The position numbers and the translations under genes were made by a program. 64,000 nucleotides of DNA from Sutterella sp047777475 (GTDB lineage: Bacteria; Pseudomonadota; Gammaproteobacteria; Burkholderiales; Burkholderiaceae_F). Positions 16,824 to 30,937 of the stretch are shown piece by piece (the first letter of the stretch is position 1; each line of letters begins with the position of its first letter). The DNA lies in the NCBI GenBank assembly GCA_047777475.1, contig JBKEET010000002.1, forward strand, positions 248,001 to 312,000, read 5' to 3'. A model generated the notes under the pieces. That model saw nothing but the letters and a program-made list of their open reading frames with translations. It searched no databases and was not told where the DNA came from.

Positions 16824-16897
16824 TGGAGGCGCGAGGCGGAATCGAACCGCCGTGAACGGATTTGCAATCCGGTGCATGGCCACTTTGCTATCGCGCC
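16824..16897 (-). tRNA. tRNA-Cys (GCA)
   Basis: The 74-nt cloverleaf begins GGCGCGATAGC and has anticodon loop TTGCAAA (GCA), T-loop GTTCGATTC and an encoded CCA. It lies between two identical tRNA-Gly genes. Confidence 0.95.
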
Positions 16898-16902
16898 GTC
16901 AG

Positions 16903-16978
16903 TGGAGCGGGAGACGAGGTTCGAACTCGCGACCTCAACCATGGCAAGGTTGCGCTCTGCCAGCTGAGCTACTCCCGC
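16903..16978 (-). tRNA. tRNA-Gly (GCC), copy 2
   Basis: Identical to copy 1, with anticodon GCC and encoded CCA. With copies 3 and 4 on the opposite strand it forms part of an inverted repeat flanking the SNF2 helicase gene. Confidence 0.95.
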
Positions 16979-17123
16979 ACTGATGAGAAGTCGTATTTTA
17001 CCGAAACGGCCATAAAAGTCAAGCGCGCTCAAGGCGCTGCGTGCGGGCGGTGTCGCGCTTTTCAATTCGCACTGCTACACTAAAAGACTGTTTCGGAATT
17101 TTCGTCATGGGACGGCAATCGCG

Positions 17124-20687
<3,564 letters not shown>

Positions 20688-20780
20688 CGGCGGCCGCGCG
20701 CCGCTCCGGCGTGTGTTTCTTCGGCGTTTATTTGACACGGGCCGAATTATCTGTATAATTCCACTCCTCACTGACAGCGT

Positions 20781-20856
20781 GCGGGAGTAGCTCAGCTGGC
20801 AGAGCGCAACCTTGCCATGGTTGAGGTCGCGAGTTCGAACCTCGTCTCCCGCTCCA
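20781..20856 (+). tRNA. tRNA-Gly (GCC), copy 3
   Basis: A 76-nt cloverleaf with anticodon GCC and encoded CCA, identical to the two minus-strand copies at 16.8-17.0 kb. Confidence 0.95.
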
Positions 20857-20878
20857 AACAAAATGTCGGTGTGCCGAT

Positions 20879-20954
20879 GCGGGAGTAGCTCAGCTGGCAG
20901 AGCGCAACCTTGCCATGGTTGAGGTCGCGAGTTCGAACCTCGTCTCCCGCTCCA
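20879..20954 (+). tRNA. tRNA-Gly (GCC), copy 4
   Basis: Identical to copy 3 and separated from it by only 22 bp, so probably co-transcribed. Confidence 0.95.
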
Positions 20955-20966
20955 GTTTCAGCAGAG

Positions 20967-20996
20967 AAGGGGAAGCGTCAAGCCTCCCCTTTTTTC
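20967..20996 (+). terminator. Terminator after the tRNA-Gly pair
   Basis: AGGGGA and TCCCCT arms are followed by TTTTTTC. The remaining bases up to rpmF (about 20997-21234) show no coding frame. The yceD (DUF177) gene often found before rpmF is absent. Confidence 0.7.
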
Positions 20997-21234
20997 TTGG
21001 ACCGCGGCGCCCGGACGAAAAAAATTGCGCGTCCGGGATGCCAACTGTCCCTGAATTTGGTAAAATTTCGCACTTTCATTGAAGGCAGCAGGCCGCTGCT
21101 TTTACTGCCGCCACGGGCGGTGGCGCGGCCGCATTCCTCCGCGAGGGGGCGCTGCCCAAGCGGCGCAGTCCGGTTCCGAGTGCCGGGCGCGGCGCAGTTT
21201 TTGATTCACTCGTTAAGCATTCGTGGGGTTTGCC

Positions 21235-21417
21235 ATGGCTGTTCAGCAGAACAAGAAATCCACCAACAAGCGCGGTAATCATCGCGCGCATGACTTTCTG
21301 ACGAATCCGCCGCTCGCCGTTGAGCCGACGACCGGTGAGGTTCATCGCCGTCATCACATCAGCCCGACCGGTTTCTACCGCGGCAAGAAGGTGATCGCGA
21401 CGAAGTCCGAGGACTGA
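21235..21417 (+). CDS. rpmF: 50S ribosomal protein L32
   Basis: L32 is a small large-subunit ribosomal protein. The 60-residue product MAVQQNKKSTNKRGNHRAHD matches the proteobacterial N-terminus, followed by the PPLAVEPTTGEVHRRHHISPTG core. It is the cysteine-free form found in many proteobacteria. The start at 21235 is chosen because the in-frame residues upstream are not conserved. rpmF is usually followed by plsX-fabH, but here a TetR/hydrolase pair intervenes. Confidence 0.96.
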   Translation: MAVQQNKKSTNKRGNHRAHDFLTNPPLAVEPTTGEVHRRHHISPTGFYRGKKVIATKSED

Positions 21418-21591
21418 TCCGGACCGTCGGGATTGCCCGGGGCCGGGCTTCGGCGGCGCCATGCCGTCCGGCAAGTCTTCGCGCGCGGGATGCAACGCGC
21501 GAACCCCACGGTGAGTGACAAAGAGGTTGCACACGCGTGAAGGTTTCGAGGATTAGGCTTCACCGCCGCAAAAAAGTCCGGCCGGGGCTGT

Positions 21592-21625
21592 AAAAAAGGG
21601 AATCCGCAGGGATTCCCTTTTTTTT
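21592..21625. terminator. Bidirectional terminator between rpmF and the tetR-type gene
   Basis: AAGGGAATCC and GGATTCCCTT arms around a GCA loop, with A's on the left and a run of eight T's on the right, serve the converging rpmF and tetR-type genes. Confidence 0.85.
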
Positions 21626-21642
21626 GACCTCGTTTTCGGCGT

Positions 21643-22284
21643 TCAGTCCCCCTGGCAGTCCTGCGGGGGCTGCGCCCTGCGCAGGACGAGCGCGGCGACG
21701 CCCGCCTTCACGAAGCGCATGGCGCAGAGCTGCGCGGCCGCCCATTTGTCCGAGTTGTCCCAGCCGATGCGCCGGTTGAGCGAGAGCACGGCCGTGACCA
21801 CGAAGTGCACCATCGCCTCGGCTTCCTCGCGGGGCAGGGCCGCGCGCTTCATCAGCAGCACCAGGAAACGCTTCGATTCCCATTCGGTCATGCGCTTCTC
21901 GATGCGCATGAAAAGCTTGTCGTCGGCGAGCAGCGCGCGGTGCGCCGGGGTCGCGGCCATGCGGTGCACGGGCGGCAGCGCCTCGAGCGGCAGGCCGGCG
22001 AAAGCCTTCATGTCGCCGCTCTCGACGATGGGGCCGAGCCTGCGCAGCATATGCTCGTAATCCTCCGCGGAAACGTCGCAGACCACCGAGAAGGCGTCGT
22101 CGATCGCGGCGTCGGCGAGTTCGTCGAGCGAAGAAAAGTGCGTGTAGAAGCTCGCCCGCGCGATGTGCGCGCGGCGGCAGAGCTCCGTGATCTTGATCTT
22201 TGAGAACGGCTCATCCCGGAGGGACCGGAGGAAAGCGGCGATAAGGCGGCCGCGGACGGACATGGCGTCGGGGGTGTCCTGCAT
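21643..22284 (-). CDS. TetR/AcrR-family transcriptional regulator
   Basis: This is a 213-residue one-component regulator. The N-terminal TetR helix-turn-helix spans about residues 25-55 (FSKIKITELCRRAHIARASFYTHF shortened to the motif ARASFYTHF). The rest is an alpha-helical ligand/dimer domain without recognisable specificity. It is divergent from an isochorismatase-fold hydrolase gene across a 195-bp AT-rich spacer with an inverted repeat at 22361. It probably represses that gene and itself, but the ligand cannot be inferred. Confidence 0.85.
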   Translation of the reverse strand: MQDTPDAMSVRGRLIAAFLRSLRDEPFSKIKITELCRRAHIARASFYTHFSSLDELADAAIDDAFSVVCDVSAEDYEHMLRRLGPIVESGDMKAFAGLPLEALPPVHRMAATPAHRALLADDKLFMRIEKRMTEWESKRFLVLLMKRAALPREEAEAMVHFVVTAVLSLNRRIGWDNSDKWAAAQLCAMRFVKAGVAALVLRRAQPPQDCQGD

Positions 22285-22360
22285 TTTTCTTATTAATTAA
22301 CCGATTGATTTATATATTAAATATAAGCATTACATTTTAAAACAAAAAGAACGGCAGACC

Positions 22361-22386
22361 GCAGACATTTTTGTAAATCTGTCTGC
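22361..22386. promoter_or_regulatory. Inverted repeat, candidate TetR operator
   Basis: GCAGACA-N12-TGTCTGC is a perfect 7-bp inverted repeat in the divergent tetR/hydrolase spacer. An adjoining GCAGACC half-site copy lies just upstream. Position and symmetry suit a TetR-family operator; binding is inferred. Confidence 0.5.
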
Positions 22387-22479
22387 GATTTTCGGGGCGA
22401 ATCTTCTTAAACTAACCATGAGTCCCCTGTTTGGGGTTTCATAAAAACATCCCCCTATTTGATACAAAGGAGAAATTCC

Positions 22480-23157
22480 ATGTACAAGAATTTCGGCGAT
22501 GAAGTTCCCGCCATTGATCCCAAGGACACCGCGCTGCTGCTGATCGACCACCAGAGCGGCCTTTTCCAGTGCATCGGCGACATGGACTTCATGAATGTCC
22601 GCCGCCATGCGATCGCGCTGGCCAAGGCGGCCACCCTGGCGGGCATTCCGGTCATCACGACCGCTTCCGTTCCTCAGGGCCCCAACGGTCCCCTGATCCC
22701 TGAGATCCACAAGGTTGCCCCGCAGGCCGTCTACGTTGCCCGCCGCGGCGAGATCAACTCCTGGGACTGCCCCGACTTCGTCAAGGCCGTCAAGGCCACG
22801 GGCAAGAAGACCCTGGTGATCGCCGGCACGGTGACGAGCGTCTGCCTCGCCTTCCCCGCCATCAGCGCCGTGCACGACGGCTACAAGGTCTTCGCCATTC
22901 CCGATGCCTCCGGCACGTACTCGAAGATGGCCGAAGAGATCACGCTTGCCCGCATGGTGCAGGCCGGCGTGGTGCCCATCGACACCGTCGGCGCCCTGGC
23001 TTACTTCCAGCAGACCTGGCACCGCAAGGACTGGGCCGAGTGGATGCAGCTCTGGCCGGATGTCTTCACGAACTACGGCCTGCTGCTTGAGTCGTTCGCG
23101 AAGGCCCAGGAAGTTGTCAAGACGGGCGAGCCGTTTGACAACCTGCGCGAGGACTGA
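22480..23157 (+). CDS. Isochorismatase-family cysteine hydrolase (YcaC-like)
   Basis: This 225-residue cytoplasmic hydrolase has the isochorismatase fold. The catalytic Asp lies in LLLIDHQSG near residue 25, and the nucleophile Cys in GTVTSVCLAFPA near residue 120. It resembles the YcaC subgroup more than isochorismatase proper, as AVHDGYKVFAIPDASG suggests. Substrate is unknown; amides or related small molecules are likely. The ATG at 22480 follows AAAGGAG. Divergent tetR-type control is suggested by the neighbouring regulator and operator-like repeat. A strong terminator follows. Confidence 0.88.
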   Translation: MYKNFGDEVPAIDPKDTALLLIDHQSGLFQCIGDMDFMNVRRHAIALAKAATLAGIPVITTASVPQGPNGPLIPEIHKVAPQAVYVARRGEINSWDCPDFVKAVKATGKKTLVIAGTVTSVCLAFPAISAVHDGYKVFAIPDASGTYSKMAEEITLARMVQAGVVPIDTVGALAYFQQTWHRKDWAEWMQLWPDVFTNYGLLLESFAKAQEVVKTGEPFDNLRED

Positions 23158-23214
23158 TACCGCGCTTTAAGCGAAACCGCTGCGCTCCTTGAAGGGCGCA
23201 GCCTGCGATGGCCC

Positions 23215-23240
23215 GGCCCGGCATGAGCCGGGCCTTTTTC
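23215..23240 (+). terminator. Terminator after the isochorismatase-family gene
   Basis: GGCCCGGC-ATGA-GCCGGGCC followed by TTTTTC isolates this gene from fabH downstream. Confidence 0.85.
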
Positions 23241-23332
23241 TGCCTGATGCAAACGGATACAGATGCGCACCCGTGGAAGCGGCGGGCGCCCGCTAACATT
23301 GCGGGGAAAAAACGTCATAAGGAAAGCGACAG

Positions 23333-24322
23333 ATGTATTCAACCATCATCGGCACGGGCTCGGCGCTTCCCGAGCGAATCGTCACCAATGAAGAGCTTGC
23401 GCAGCTCCTCGCGCGCGACGGCATCGAGACGAGCGACGAGTGGATCCGCACGCGCACGGGCATCGAGGCGCGGCACTTTGCGGATCCCGCCAAGGGCGAG
23501 ACGACCACTTCGATGGCCGTTGCCGCGGCGAAGAAAGCGCTCGCCGCGGCGCACGCCGACCCCTCCGAGATCGACCTCATCATCGTGGCGACGACGACGC
23601 CCGACATGGTGTTCCCGTCGACCGCCTGCCGCGTGCAGGCCGCCGTCGGCGCCGCGGGCTGCGCGGCCTTCGACGTGCAGGCCGTCTGCGCGGGCTTCAT
23701 CTATGCGCTCAACGCCGCCGACGCGATGCTGCGCGCCGGCCCTTACCGCGCGGCGCTCGTGATCGGTGCCGAGACGATGTCGCGCGTCCTCGACATGAAG
23801 GAGCGCTCGACGTGCGTGCTCTTCGGCGACGGCGCGGGCGCAGCGGTGCTGCGCGCGAGCCGCGACCCCGGCGTGCTCGCCGCGCGCATGTACGCCGACG
23901 GCCGCTATGACGAAAAGGTGCTAGGCCTTACGGCTAGGATCGAGAACGGGCGGCTCGCGGGCGATCCGTTCCTGCGCATGCAGGGCAGGGAGGTCTTCCG
24001 CCTGGCCGTCGAGGGGCTCGTGAAAAGCGCCGAGGAGGTCGCGTCGCTCGCCTGCGTGCACCTCTCCGACGTGGCGCTTTTCGTCCCTCACCAGGCCAAC
24101 CTGCGCATCATGACGATGGTCGCCAAAAAGCTTGGCATTGCTGAGGAGCGCATGGTGAAGACCGTCGCCGCGCACGGCAACACGTCGGCCGCCTCGGTGC
24201 CGCTCGCGCTCGATGCGGCGGTGCGCCGCGGCATGATCACGGAAGGCGGCCTCGTGCTCCTGCAGGGCATCGGCGCGGGCATGGCCTGGGGCTCGGCGCT
24301 CGTGCGCTGGACGAAGGCCTGA
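23333..24322 (+). CDS. fabH: Beta-ketoacyl-ACP synthase III
   Basis: FabH condenses acetyl-CoA with malonyl-ACP to start fatty-acid synthesis. The 329-residue protein has the thiolase-fold catalytic triad C119 (AVCAGFIYAL), H253 (VPHQANLRI) and N283 (AHGNTSAASVPLAL). It starts the fab operon, about 175 bp after the isochorismatase-family gene. The usual upstream partner plsX is not present. Confidence 0.95.
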   Translation: MYSTIIGTGSALPERIVTNEELAQLLARDGIETSDEWIRTRTGIEARHFADPAKGETTTSMAVAAAKKALAAAHADPSEIDLIIVATTTPDMVFPSTACRVQAAVGAAGCAAFDVQAVCAGFIYALNAADAMLRAGPYRAALVIGAETMSRVLDMKERSTCVLFGDGAGAAVLRASRDPGVLAARMYADGRYDEKVLGLTARIENGRLAGDPFLRMQGREVFRLAVEGLVKSAEEVASLACVHLSDVALFVPHQANLRIMTMVAKKLGIAEERMVKTVAAHGNTSAASVPLALDAAVRRGMITEGGLVLLQGIGAGMAWGSALVRWTKA

Positions 24323-24423
24323 AGCGCCCCTGCGGCGCGTTCTTCGAAGCCGGCGCCCCGCCCCGCGGGGGCGCTCTGCTGATACACTTTGCAGAAGATC
24401 ATCACCCCTCAGAAGGATGCTTT

Positions 24424-25353
24424 ATGCGCATTGCGTTTGTTTTTCCCGGCCAGGGCGCCCAGAGCGTCGGCATGCTCGGCGGCTTTGCCGGAAACAAAAC
24501 CGTTGAAGAGGTCATGGCCCGCGCGGATGCGGCGCTCGGCTTTTCGCTGAGCGGCCTCATCGCCTCGGGCCCCGCCGAGGCGCTCGCGCTCTCGGTCAAC
24601 ACGCAGCCCGCGATGCTCGCGAGCTCGGTGGCCTTTTACGAGGCCTGGCGCGCCGCCGGCGGCGCCGTGCCCGCCGTGATGGCGGGCCACTCGCTCGGCG
24701 AATGGTCGGCCCTGACGGCCGCGGGCGCCTTTTCGCTCGAAGAGGCCGTGAAGCTCGTTCGGTTCCGCGCCGAGGCGATGCAGGCGGCCGTTCCCGTCGG
24801 CGTCGGCGGCATGACGGCGATCATCGGCCTGTCCGACGAAGCCGTCGAGGAAGTCTGCCGCGAGGTCTCCGCGGCGGGCGTCGTCGAGCCCGTCAACTAC
24901 AACTCGCCCGGCCAGGTCGTGATCGCGGGCGAAAAGGCGGCGCTCGCGAAGGCCGCCGAGATCGCCAAGGCGCGCGGCTGCCGCCGCGCGATCCCGCTCG
25001 CGGTTTCGGGCCCCTTCCACTCGAGCATGATGAAGCCGGCGGCCGATAAGCTCGCCGCCAAGCTCGCGGAGTCGCCCGTCGCGGTGCCTTCGATTCCCGT
25101 TTTCGCCAACGCCGACAACGCCGCGCACGGCACGGCCGACGAAATCCGCACCGCGCTCGTGCGCCAGCTCTACTCGCCCGTGCGCTGGACGCAGCTCATC
25201 GGCAAGCTGAAGGCCGACGGCGTCACCGACATCGTCGAGTGCGGCCCGGGGCGCGTGCTCACCGGACTGCTCCGCCGCACCGCCCCCGAGATCGCCGGGC
25301 ACAACATTTACGACCAGGCCACGCTCGAGGGCGTGCTTGGCAAGCTTCAGTAA
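24424..25353 (+). CDS. fabD: Malonyl-CoA:ACP transacylase
   Basis: FabD transfers malonyl groups from CoA to acyl carrier protein. The 309-residue product starts FVFPGQGAQSVGML and carries the active-site serine S90 in MAGHSLGEWSAL, with the GPFHSSMM histidine segment later. It lies between fabH and fabG in the canonical order. Confidence 0.95.
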   Translation: MRIAFVFPGQGAQSVGMLGGFAGNKTVEEVMARADAALGFSLSGLIASGPAEALALSVNTQPAMLASSVAFYEAWRAAGGAVPAVMAGHSLGEWSALTAAGAFSLEEAVKLVRFRAEAMQAAVPVGVGGMTAIIGLSDEAVEEVCREVSAAGVVEPVNYNSPGQVVIAGEKAALAKAAEIAKARGCRRAIPLAVSGPFHSSMMKPAADKLAAKLAESPVAVPSIPVFANADNAAHGTADEIRTALVRQLYSPVRWTQLIGKLKADGVTDIVECGPGRVLTGLLRRTAPEIAGHNIYDQATLEGVLGKLQ

Positions 25354-25368
25354 AAGGACAGACACAGC

Positions 25369-26139
25369 ATGGATACAGCAGCAACTTTCTCCTCCAGCGC
25401 CCTTGAAGGCCGCATCGCGCTCGTGACGGGCGCCACGCGCGGCATCGGCGCGGCGATCCTCGAGGCGTTCGTGAAGGCGGGCGCGGCGGTTGTCGGCACC
25501 GCCACGAAGGAAGAGGGCGCGGCCAAGATCAGCGAGCGCATCGCCGCGCTCGGCGGCAAGGGCAGGGGCATCGCGCTCGACGTGCGCGACGCCGCGGCCT
25601 CCGCCGCCGCGGTCGACGCCGTCGTCAAGGAATTCGGCCGCATTGACATCCTCGTCAACAACGCGGGCATCACGCGCGACACGCTCGTGCTGCGCATGAA
25701 GGACGACGCCTGGAACGACGTGATCGAGACCGACATGAACGCGGGCTTCCGGCTCGCGCGCGCCTGCGTGCGGCCGATGATGCGCCAGAGATCCGGCCGC
25801 ATCATCTCGATCACCTCGGTGGTGGGCGCCATGGGCAACGCCGGCCAGGTGAACTACGCCGCCGCCAAGGCGGGCCTCACGGGCATGAGCAAGGCGCTTG
25901 CGCGCGAGATCGGCAGCCGCGGCATCACGGTGAACTGCGTGGCGCCGGGCTTCATCGCCACCGACATGACGGCGGGCCTGCCCGAGGAGCACAAGAAGGC
26001 GCTGCTCGCGCAGATCCCGCTCGGACGCCTCGGCGACCCGGCCGACGTGGCCGCGGCCGTGCTCTTCCTCGCCTCCGACGCGGGCGCCTACGTGACGGGC
26101 ACCACGATCCACGTCAACGGCGGCATGTTCACGGGCTGA
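25369..26139 (+). CDS. fabG: 3-oxoacyl-ACP reductase FabG
   Basis: FabG is the NADPH-dependent short-chain reductase of the elongation cycle. In the 256-residue protein the cofactor motif TGATRGIGAA is at about 17-26, NNAG is near 95, and the catalytic Y163-x3-K167 lies in YAAAKAG. It follows fabD by 15 bp and precedes acpP. Confidence 0.95.
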   Translation: MDTAATFSSSALEGRIALVTGATRGIGAAILEAFVKAGAAVVGTATKEEGAAKISERIAALGGKGRGIALDVRDAAASAAAVDAVVKEFGRIDILVNNAGITRDTLVLRMKDDAWNDVIETDMNAGFRLARACVRPMMRQRSGRIISITSVVGAMGNAGQVNYAAAKAGLTGMSKALAREIGSRGITVNCVAPGFIATDMTAGLPEEHKKALLAQIPLGRLGDPADVAAAVLFLASDAGAYVTGTTIHVNGGMFTG

Positions 26140-26301
26140 GAACCTGCCAGAAAAAGGCGCGGCGGCGCGCTACCACGAGCGGCCGCGCTTTGCTAAAATA
26201 GTTAAATTCATTTAGACGACGAGGGGAAATTGTTTCCTTTCGCAACCCTTTTCCCCGGCGTTATCGCGGGGGGAGACCCCACATTTCGCGGAGTAAAAGA
26301 A

Positions 26302-26541
26302 ATGGACGAAATCGAACAGAAGGTTAAGAAGATTGTTGCCGAACAGCTGGGCATCAAGGAAGAAGACATCAAGAACGAATCCTCCTTCATTGAAGACCTC
26401 GGCGCCGACAGCCTGACCACTGTGGAAATGTCGCTGGCCCTCGAAGACGCCTTCGGCATCGAAATTCCCGACACGGAGCAGGAAAACCTCCGCACCGTGC
26501 AGCAGGCCATTGACTACGTCCGCAAGACGGTCAAGAAGTAA
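26302..26541 (+). CDS. acpP: Acyl carrier protein
   Basis: ACP carries the growing acyl chain on 4'-phosphopantetheine. The 79-residue acidic protein has the attachment serine S37 in GADSLTTVE, with threonine where many homologues have aspartate after DSL. The ATG at 26302 is selected because the 24 upstream in-frame codons encode a non-conserved stretch. Confidence 0.96.
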   Translation: MDEIEQKVKKIVAEQLGIKEEDIKNESSFIEDLGADSLTTVEMSLALEDAFGIEIPDTEQENLRTVQQAIDYVRKTVKK

Positions 26542-26590
26542 TTCTGCGTTCCCCGCTCCTGCGGGGCGCTTCTGCGCCTGAGGGCGCAGC

Positions 26591-26624
26591 GATGTGGGAT
26601 CCGTCTCTTGCGGGTCCCACATTT
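26591..26624 (+). terminator. Hairpin between acpP and fabF
   Basis: TGTGGGA and TCCCACA arms with additional CCG/CGG pairs form a stable hairpin in the 226-bp acpP-fabF gap, followed by TTTC. It may partly terminate the highly expressed acpP transcript before fabF. Confidence 0.5.
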
Positions 26625-26767
26625 CATATCGGGGCGCTCCCTGCGCCCCGCATCGGCGCTAATCCGTGCGGCCGATGCCCGCCGCGGGCGGGCTGCGGCC
26701 GGCTTCTCTTTGCCGCGGGGCGCCGTTCCGACACCCAACCAAGACAACAAAAAGGAAGTTTCTGAGC

Positions 26768-28006
26768 ATGATGAATCGTCGTGTAGTCGTCACCGGGCTC
26801 GGCATGGTTTCGCCGCTCGGCAATGATGTCGCGAGCAGCTGGAAGGCGGCGCTCGAGGGACGCAGCGGCATCACCGCCGTGACCCATTTTGACGCCCATG
26901 AGCACGCCTGCCAAATTGCGGGCGAAGTGAAGGATTTCGACGCCGCGAAGTACCTCGGCCCCAAGGAGGCGAGGCGCCTCGACCGCTTCATCCAGTACGG
27001 CGTTGCCGCCGGCATCATGGCGCTCGAGGATTCGAAGATCGCCGTCGACGATGCGTTCGCGCCCGAAATCGGCTGCGCGATCGGCTCGGGCATCGGCGGC
27101 CTGCCCAACATCTGCTCGAACTACGCGGCCTACCTGCAGCGCGGCCCGCACCGCGTCTCGCCCTTCCTCATCCCTGGGTGCATCATCAACATGATCGGTG
27201 GCCAGCTCGCCATCCAGAAGAACCTCAAGGGCCCGAACGTGGGCCATGTCTCCGCCTGCTCGACGGGCCTGCACGCCATCGGCGAGGCGGCCTGGATGAT
27301 CGCCCGCGGCGACGCGACGGCGATGGTCGCGGGCGGCAGCGAAGGCGCGGTCTGCGAGCTCGGCCTGGCGGGCTTCGACAGCATGCACGCGCTCTCGCGC
27401 CGCAACGACAACCCGGCCGCCGCCTCGCGCCCGTTCGACGTCGACCGCGACGGCTTCGTGATGGGCGAGGGCGCCGGCGTCCTCGTCCTCGAGGAGCTTG
27501 AGCACGCGCTCGCGCGCGGCGCCCACATCTACGCCGAAGTGGCGGGCTACGGGCTTTCGGCCGACGCCTTCCACATGACGACCCCCTCGACCGAAGGCCC
27601 GGCGCGCTGCATGCGCATGGCGCTCAAGAGCGCGGGCATTGCGCCCTCCGACGTGCAGTACCTCAACGCGCACGGCACGTCGACCAAGATCGGCGACGTC
27701 AACGAGGTGAAGGCCATCCGCGACGTCTTCGGCAAGGCGGCCGACAGCCTCGTCGTGAGCTCGACGAAGTCGATGACGGGCCACCTCCTCGGCGGCGCCG
27801 GCGGCATCGAGTCGGTCTTCACGGTCAAGGCGATCGAGGACCAGATCGCGCCGCCCACCATCAACGTCGAGCACCAGGATCCGGAGTGCGACATCGACTG
27901 CTGCGCCAACAAGGCCCGCAGGATGCCGATCGAATACGCCATGAAGAATTCGTTCGGGTTCGGCGGCACCAACGCCACGGTCATTTACCGCCGCTGGAAC
28001 GCCTGA
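26768..28006 (+). CDS. fabF: Beta-ketoacyl-ACP synthase II
   Basis: FabF performs chain elongation by condensing malonyl-ACP with acyl-ACP. The 412-residue enzyme has the Cys-His-His triad C164 (SACSTG), H302 (NAHGTST) and H339 (TGHLLGGAGG). The start MMNRRVVVTGLG at 26768 is family-typical. A GC-rich hairpin follows at 28031. In Bordetella/Burkholderia-type genomes fabF is followed by rpoE-rseA-rseB-mucD, but here lepA follows directly. Confidence 0.95.
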   Translation: MMNRRVVVTGLGMVSPLGNDVASSWKAALEGRSGITAVTHFDAHEHACQIAGEVKDFDAAKYLGPKEARRLDRFIQYGVAAGIMALEDSKIAVDDAFAPEIGCAIGSGIGGLPNICSNYAAYLQRGPHRVSPFLIPGCIINMIGGQLAIQKNLKGPNVGHVSACSTGLHAIGEAAWMIARGDATAMVAGGSEGAVCELGLAGFDSMHALSRRNDNPAAASRPFDVDRDGFVMGEGAGVLVLEELEHALARGAHIYAEVAGYGLSADAFHMTTPSTEGPARCMRMALKSAGIAPSDVQYLNAHGTSTKIGDVNEVKAIRDVFGKAADSLVVSSTKSMTGHLLGGAGGIESVFTVKAIEDQIAPPTINVEHQDPECDIDCCANKARRMPIEYAMKNSFGFGGTNATVIYRRWNA

Positions 28007-28030
28007 GCCCGAAGGCTTCCCACGGACAGC

Positions 28031-28067
28031 GAGCGCCCCGCGCCGAGTCTTTCGGCGCGGGGCGCTC
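28031..28067 (+). terminator. GC-rich hairpin after fabF
   Basis: GAGCGCCCCGCGCCGA and its complement form a 16-bp perfect stem around GTCTT. There is no clear U-tract, so termination efficiency is uncertain. Confidence 0.55.
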
Positions 28068-28165
28068 GGCTCTGAGGAAGCGGGGGCCGAATGGTACAAT
28101 TATTCGCTTGATCCGCGCGCCGCACTGAACGCGGCGCGCCCGACGACACCGGCACGATTCGTGAC

Positions 28166-29965
<1,800 letters not shown>

Positions 29966-29975
29966 TCCTTTTTTC

Positions 29976-30008
29976 CGCCGCGCCGCCCCGCCGGGCGGCG
30001 CGGCCTTT
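29976..30008 (+). terminator. Hairpin between lepA and lepB
   Basis: GCCGCGCCGCCC and GGGCGGCGCGGC arms are followed by CTTTG. It lies in the 61-bp gap and may be a partial terminator within the operon. Confidence 0.5.
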
Positions 30009-30026
30009 GAAACGAGTTAACGCGAC

Positions 30027-30917
30027 ATGAATTTTCCTCTCATCCTTCTTCTGCTCACGCTCTTCACGGGCGCCTTCTGGGTGCTCGACCGCTGGAAGTT
30101 CCGCCCCGAGAGGGAGCGCAGCGCCGAGAGCGCCGTGAAGGCCTTCGAGGCAGACAACGCCGAAGCGCTCGCGCGCGGCGAAAAGAGCGTTGTCGACGCG
30201 CGAAACGACATCAAGGCGCGCGCGCTGCGCCAGCCCTGGTGGCTCGAGTACACGGCCGGCCTCTTCCCCGTGATCGCGATCGTCTTCATCCTGAGGAGCT
30301 TCCTTTTCGAGCCGTTCCGCATCCCGTCGGGCTCGATGCTGCCGACGCTGCACATCGGCGACTTCATCCTCGTCAACAAGTACGACTACGGCATCCGGCT
30401 CCCGGTGAGCAACACGAAGATCATTCCCGTGGGGTCCCCGAAGCGCGGTGACGTGGTCGTCTTCAAGTACCCGATGGACGAGAGCTATGACTACATCAAG
30501 CGCGTCGTCGGCCTGCCCGGCGACGTCGTCGAGTACCGCGACAAGGTGCTCTACATCAACGGCGAGGAGCAGAAGCAGAGCGGCCACAAGGACTTCGTCG
30601 ACGAGCGCTCGCTCGTGACGATCGACCAGCGCGAGGAAAACCTCGGCGGGGTCGAGCACATGATGGCCGTCGACGCGCGGCGCCCGGCCTGGGTGCCCGC
30701 GCAGGGCATCCTGAAGAAGGAGCCCTCCTGCGCCTACAACGAGCACGGCTTCGTGTGCAAGGTGCCGCCGGGACACTACTTCATGATGGGCGACAACCGC
30801 GACAATTCCGAAGACAGCCGCTACTGGGGCTTTGTCTCCGACGACAAGCTGATCGGCCGCGCCGTGCTGATCTGGGCCAATTTCAGCGACATGAGCCGCG
30901 TGGGAACGTTCCGCTGA
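30027..30917 (+). CDS. lepB: Signal peptidase I (LepB)
   Basis: LepB cleaves signal peptides at the periplasmic face. The 296-residue protein has an N-terminal membrane segment (FPLILLLLTLFTGAFWVL) and a second hydrophobic segment around 75-95. The catalytic Ser/Lys dyad is S103 in PSGSMLPT and K158 in DYIKRVVGLPGD. MGDNRDNSEDSRYWGFV is the conserved box E. Confidence 0.96.
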   Translation: MNFPLILLLLTLFTGAFWVLDRWKFRPERERSAESAVKAFEADNAEALARGEKSVVDARNDIKARALRQPWWLEYTAGLFPVIAIVFILRSFLFEPFRIPSGSMLPTLHIGDFILVNKYDYGIRLPVSNTKIIPVGSPKRGDVVVFKYPMDESYDYIKRVVGLPGDVVEYRDKVLYINGEEQKQSGHKDFVDERSLVTIDQREENLGGVEHMMAVDARRPAWVPAQGILKKEPSCAYNEHGFVCKVPPGHYFMMGDNRDNSEDSRYWGFVSDDKLIGRAVLIWANFSDMSRVGTFR

Positions 30918-30937
30918 CGCAAGGCGGGGAGGATATT

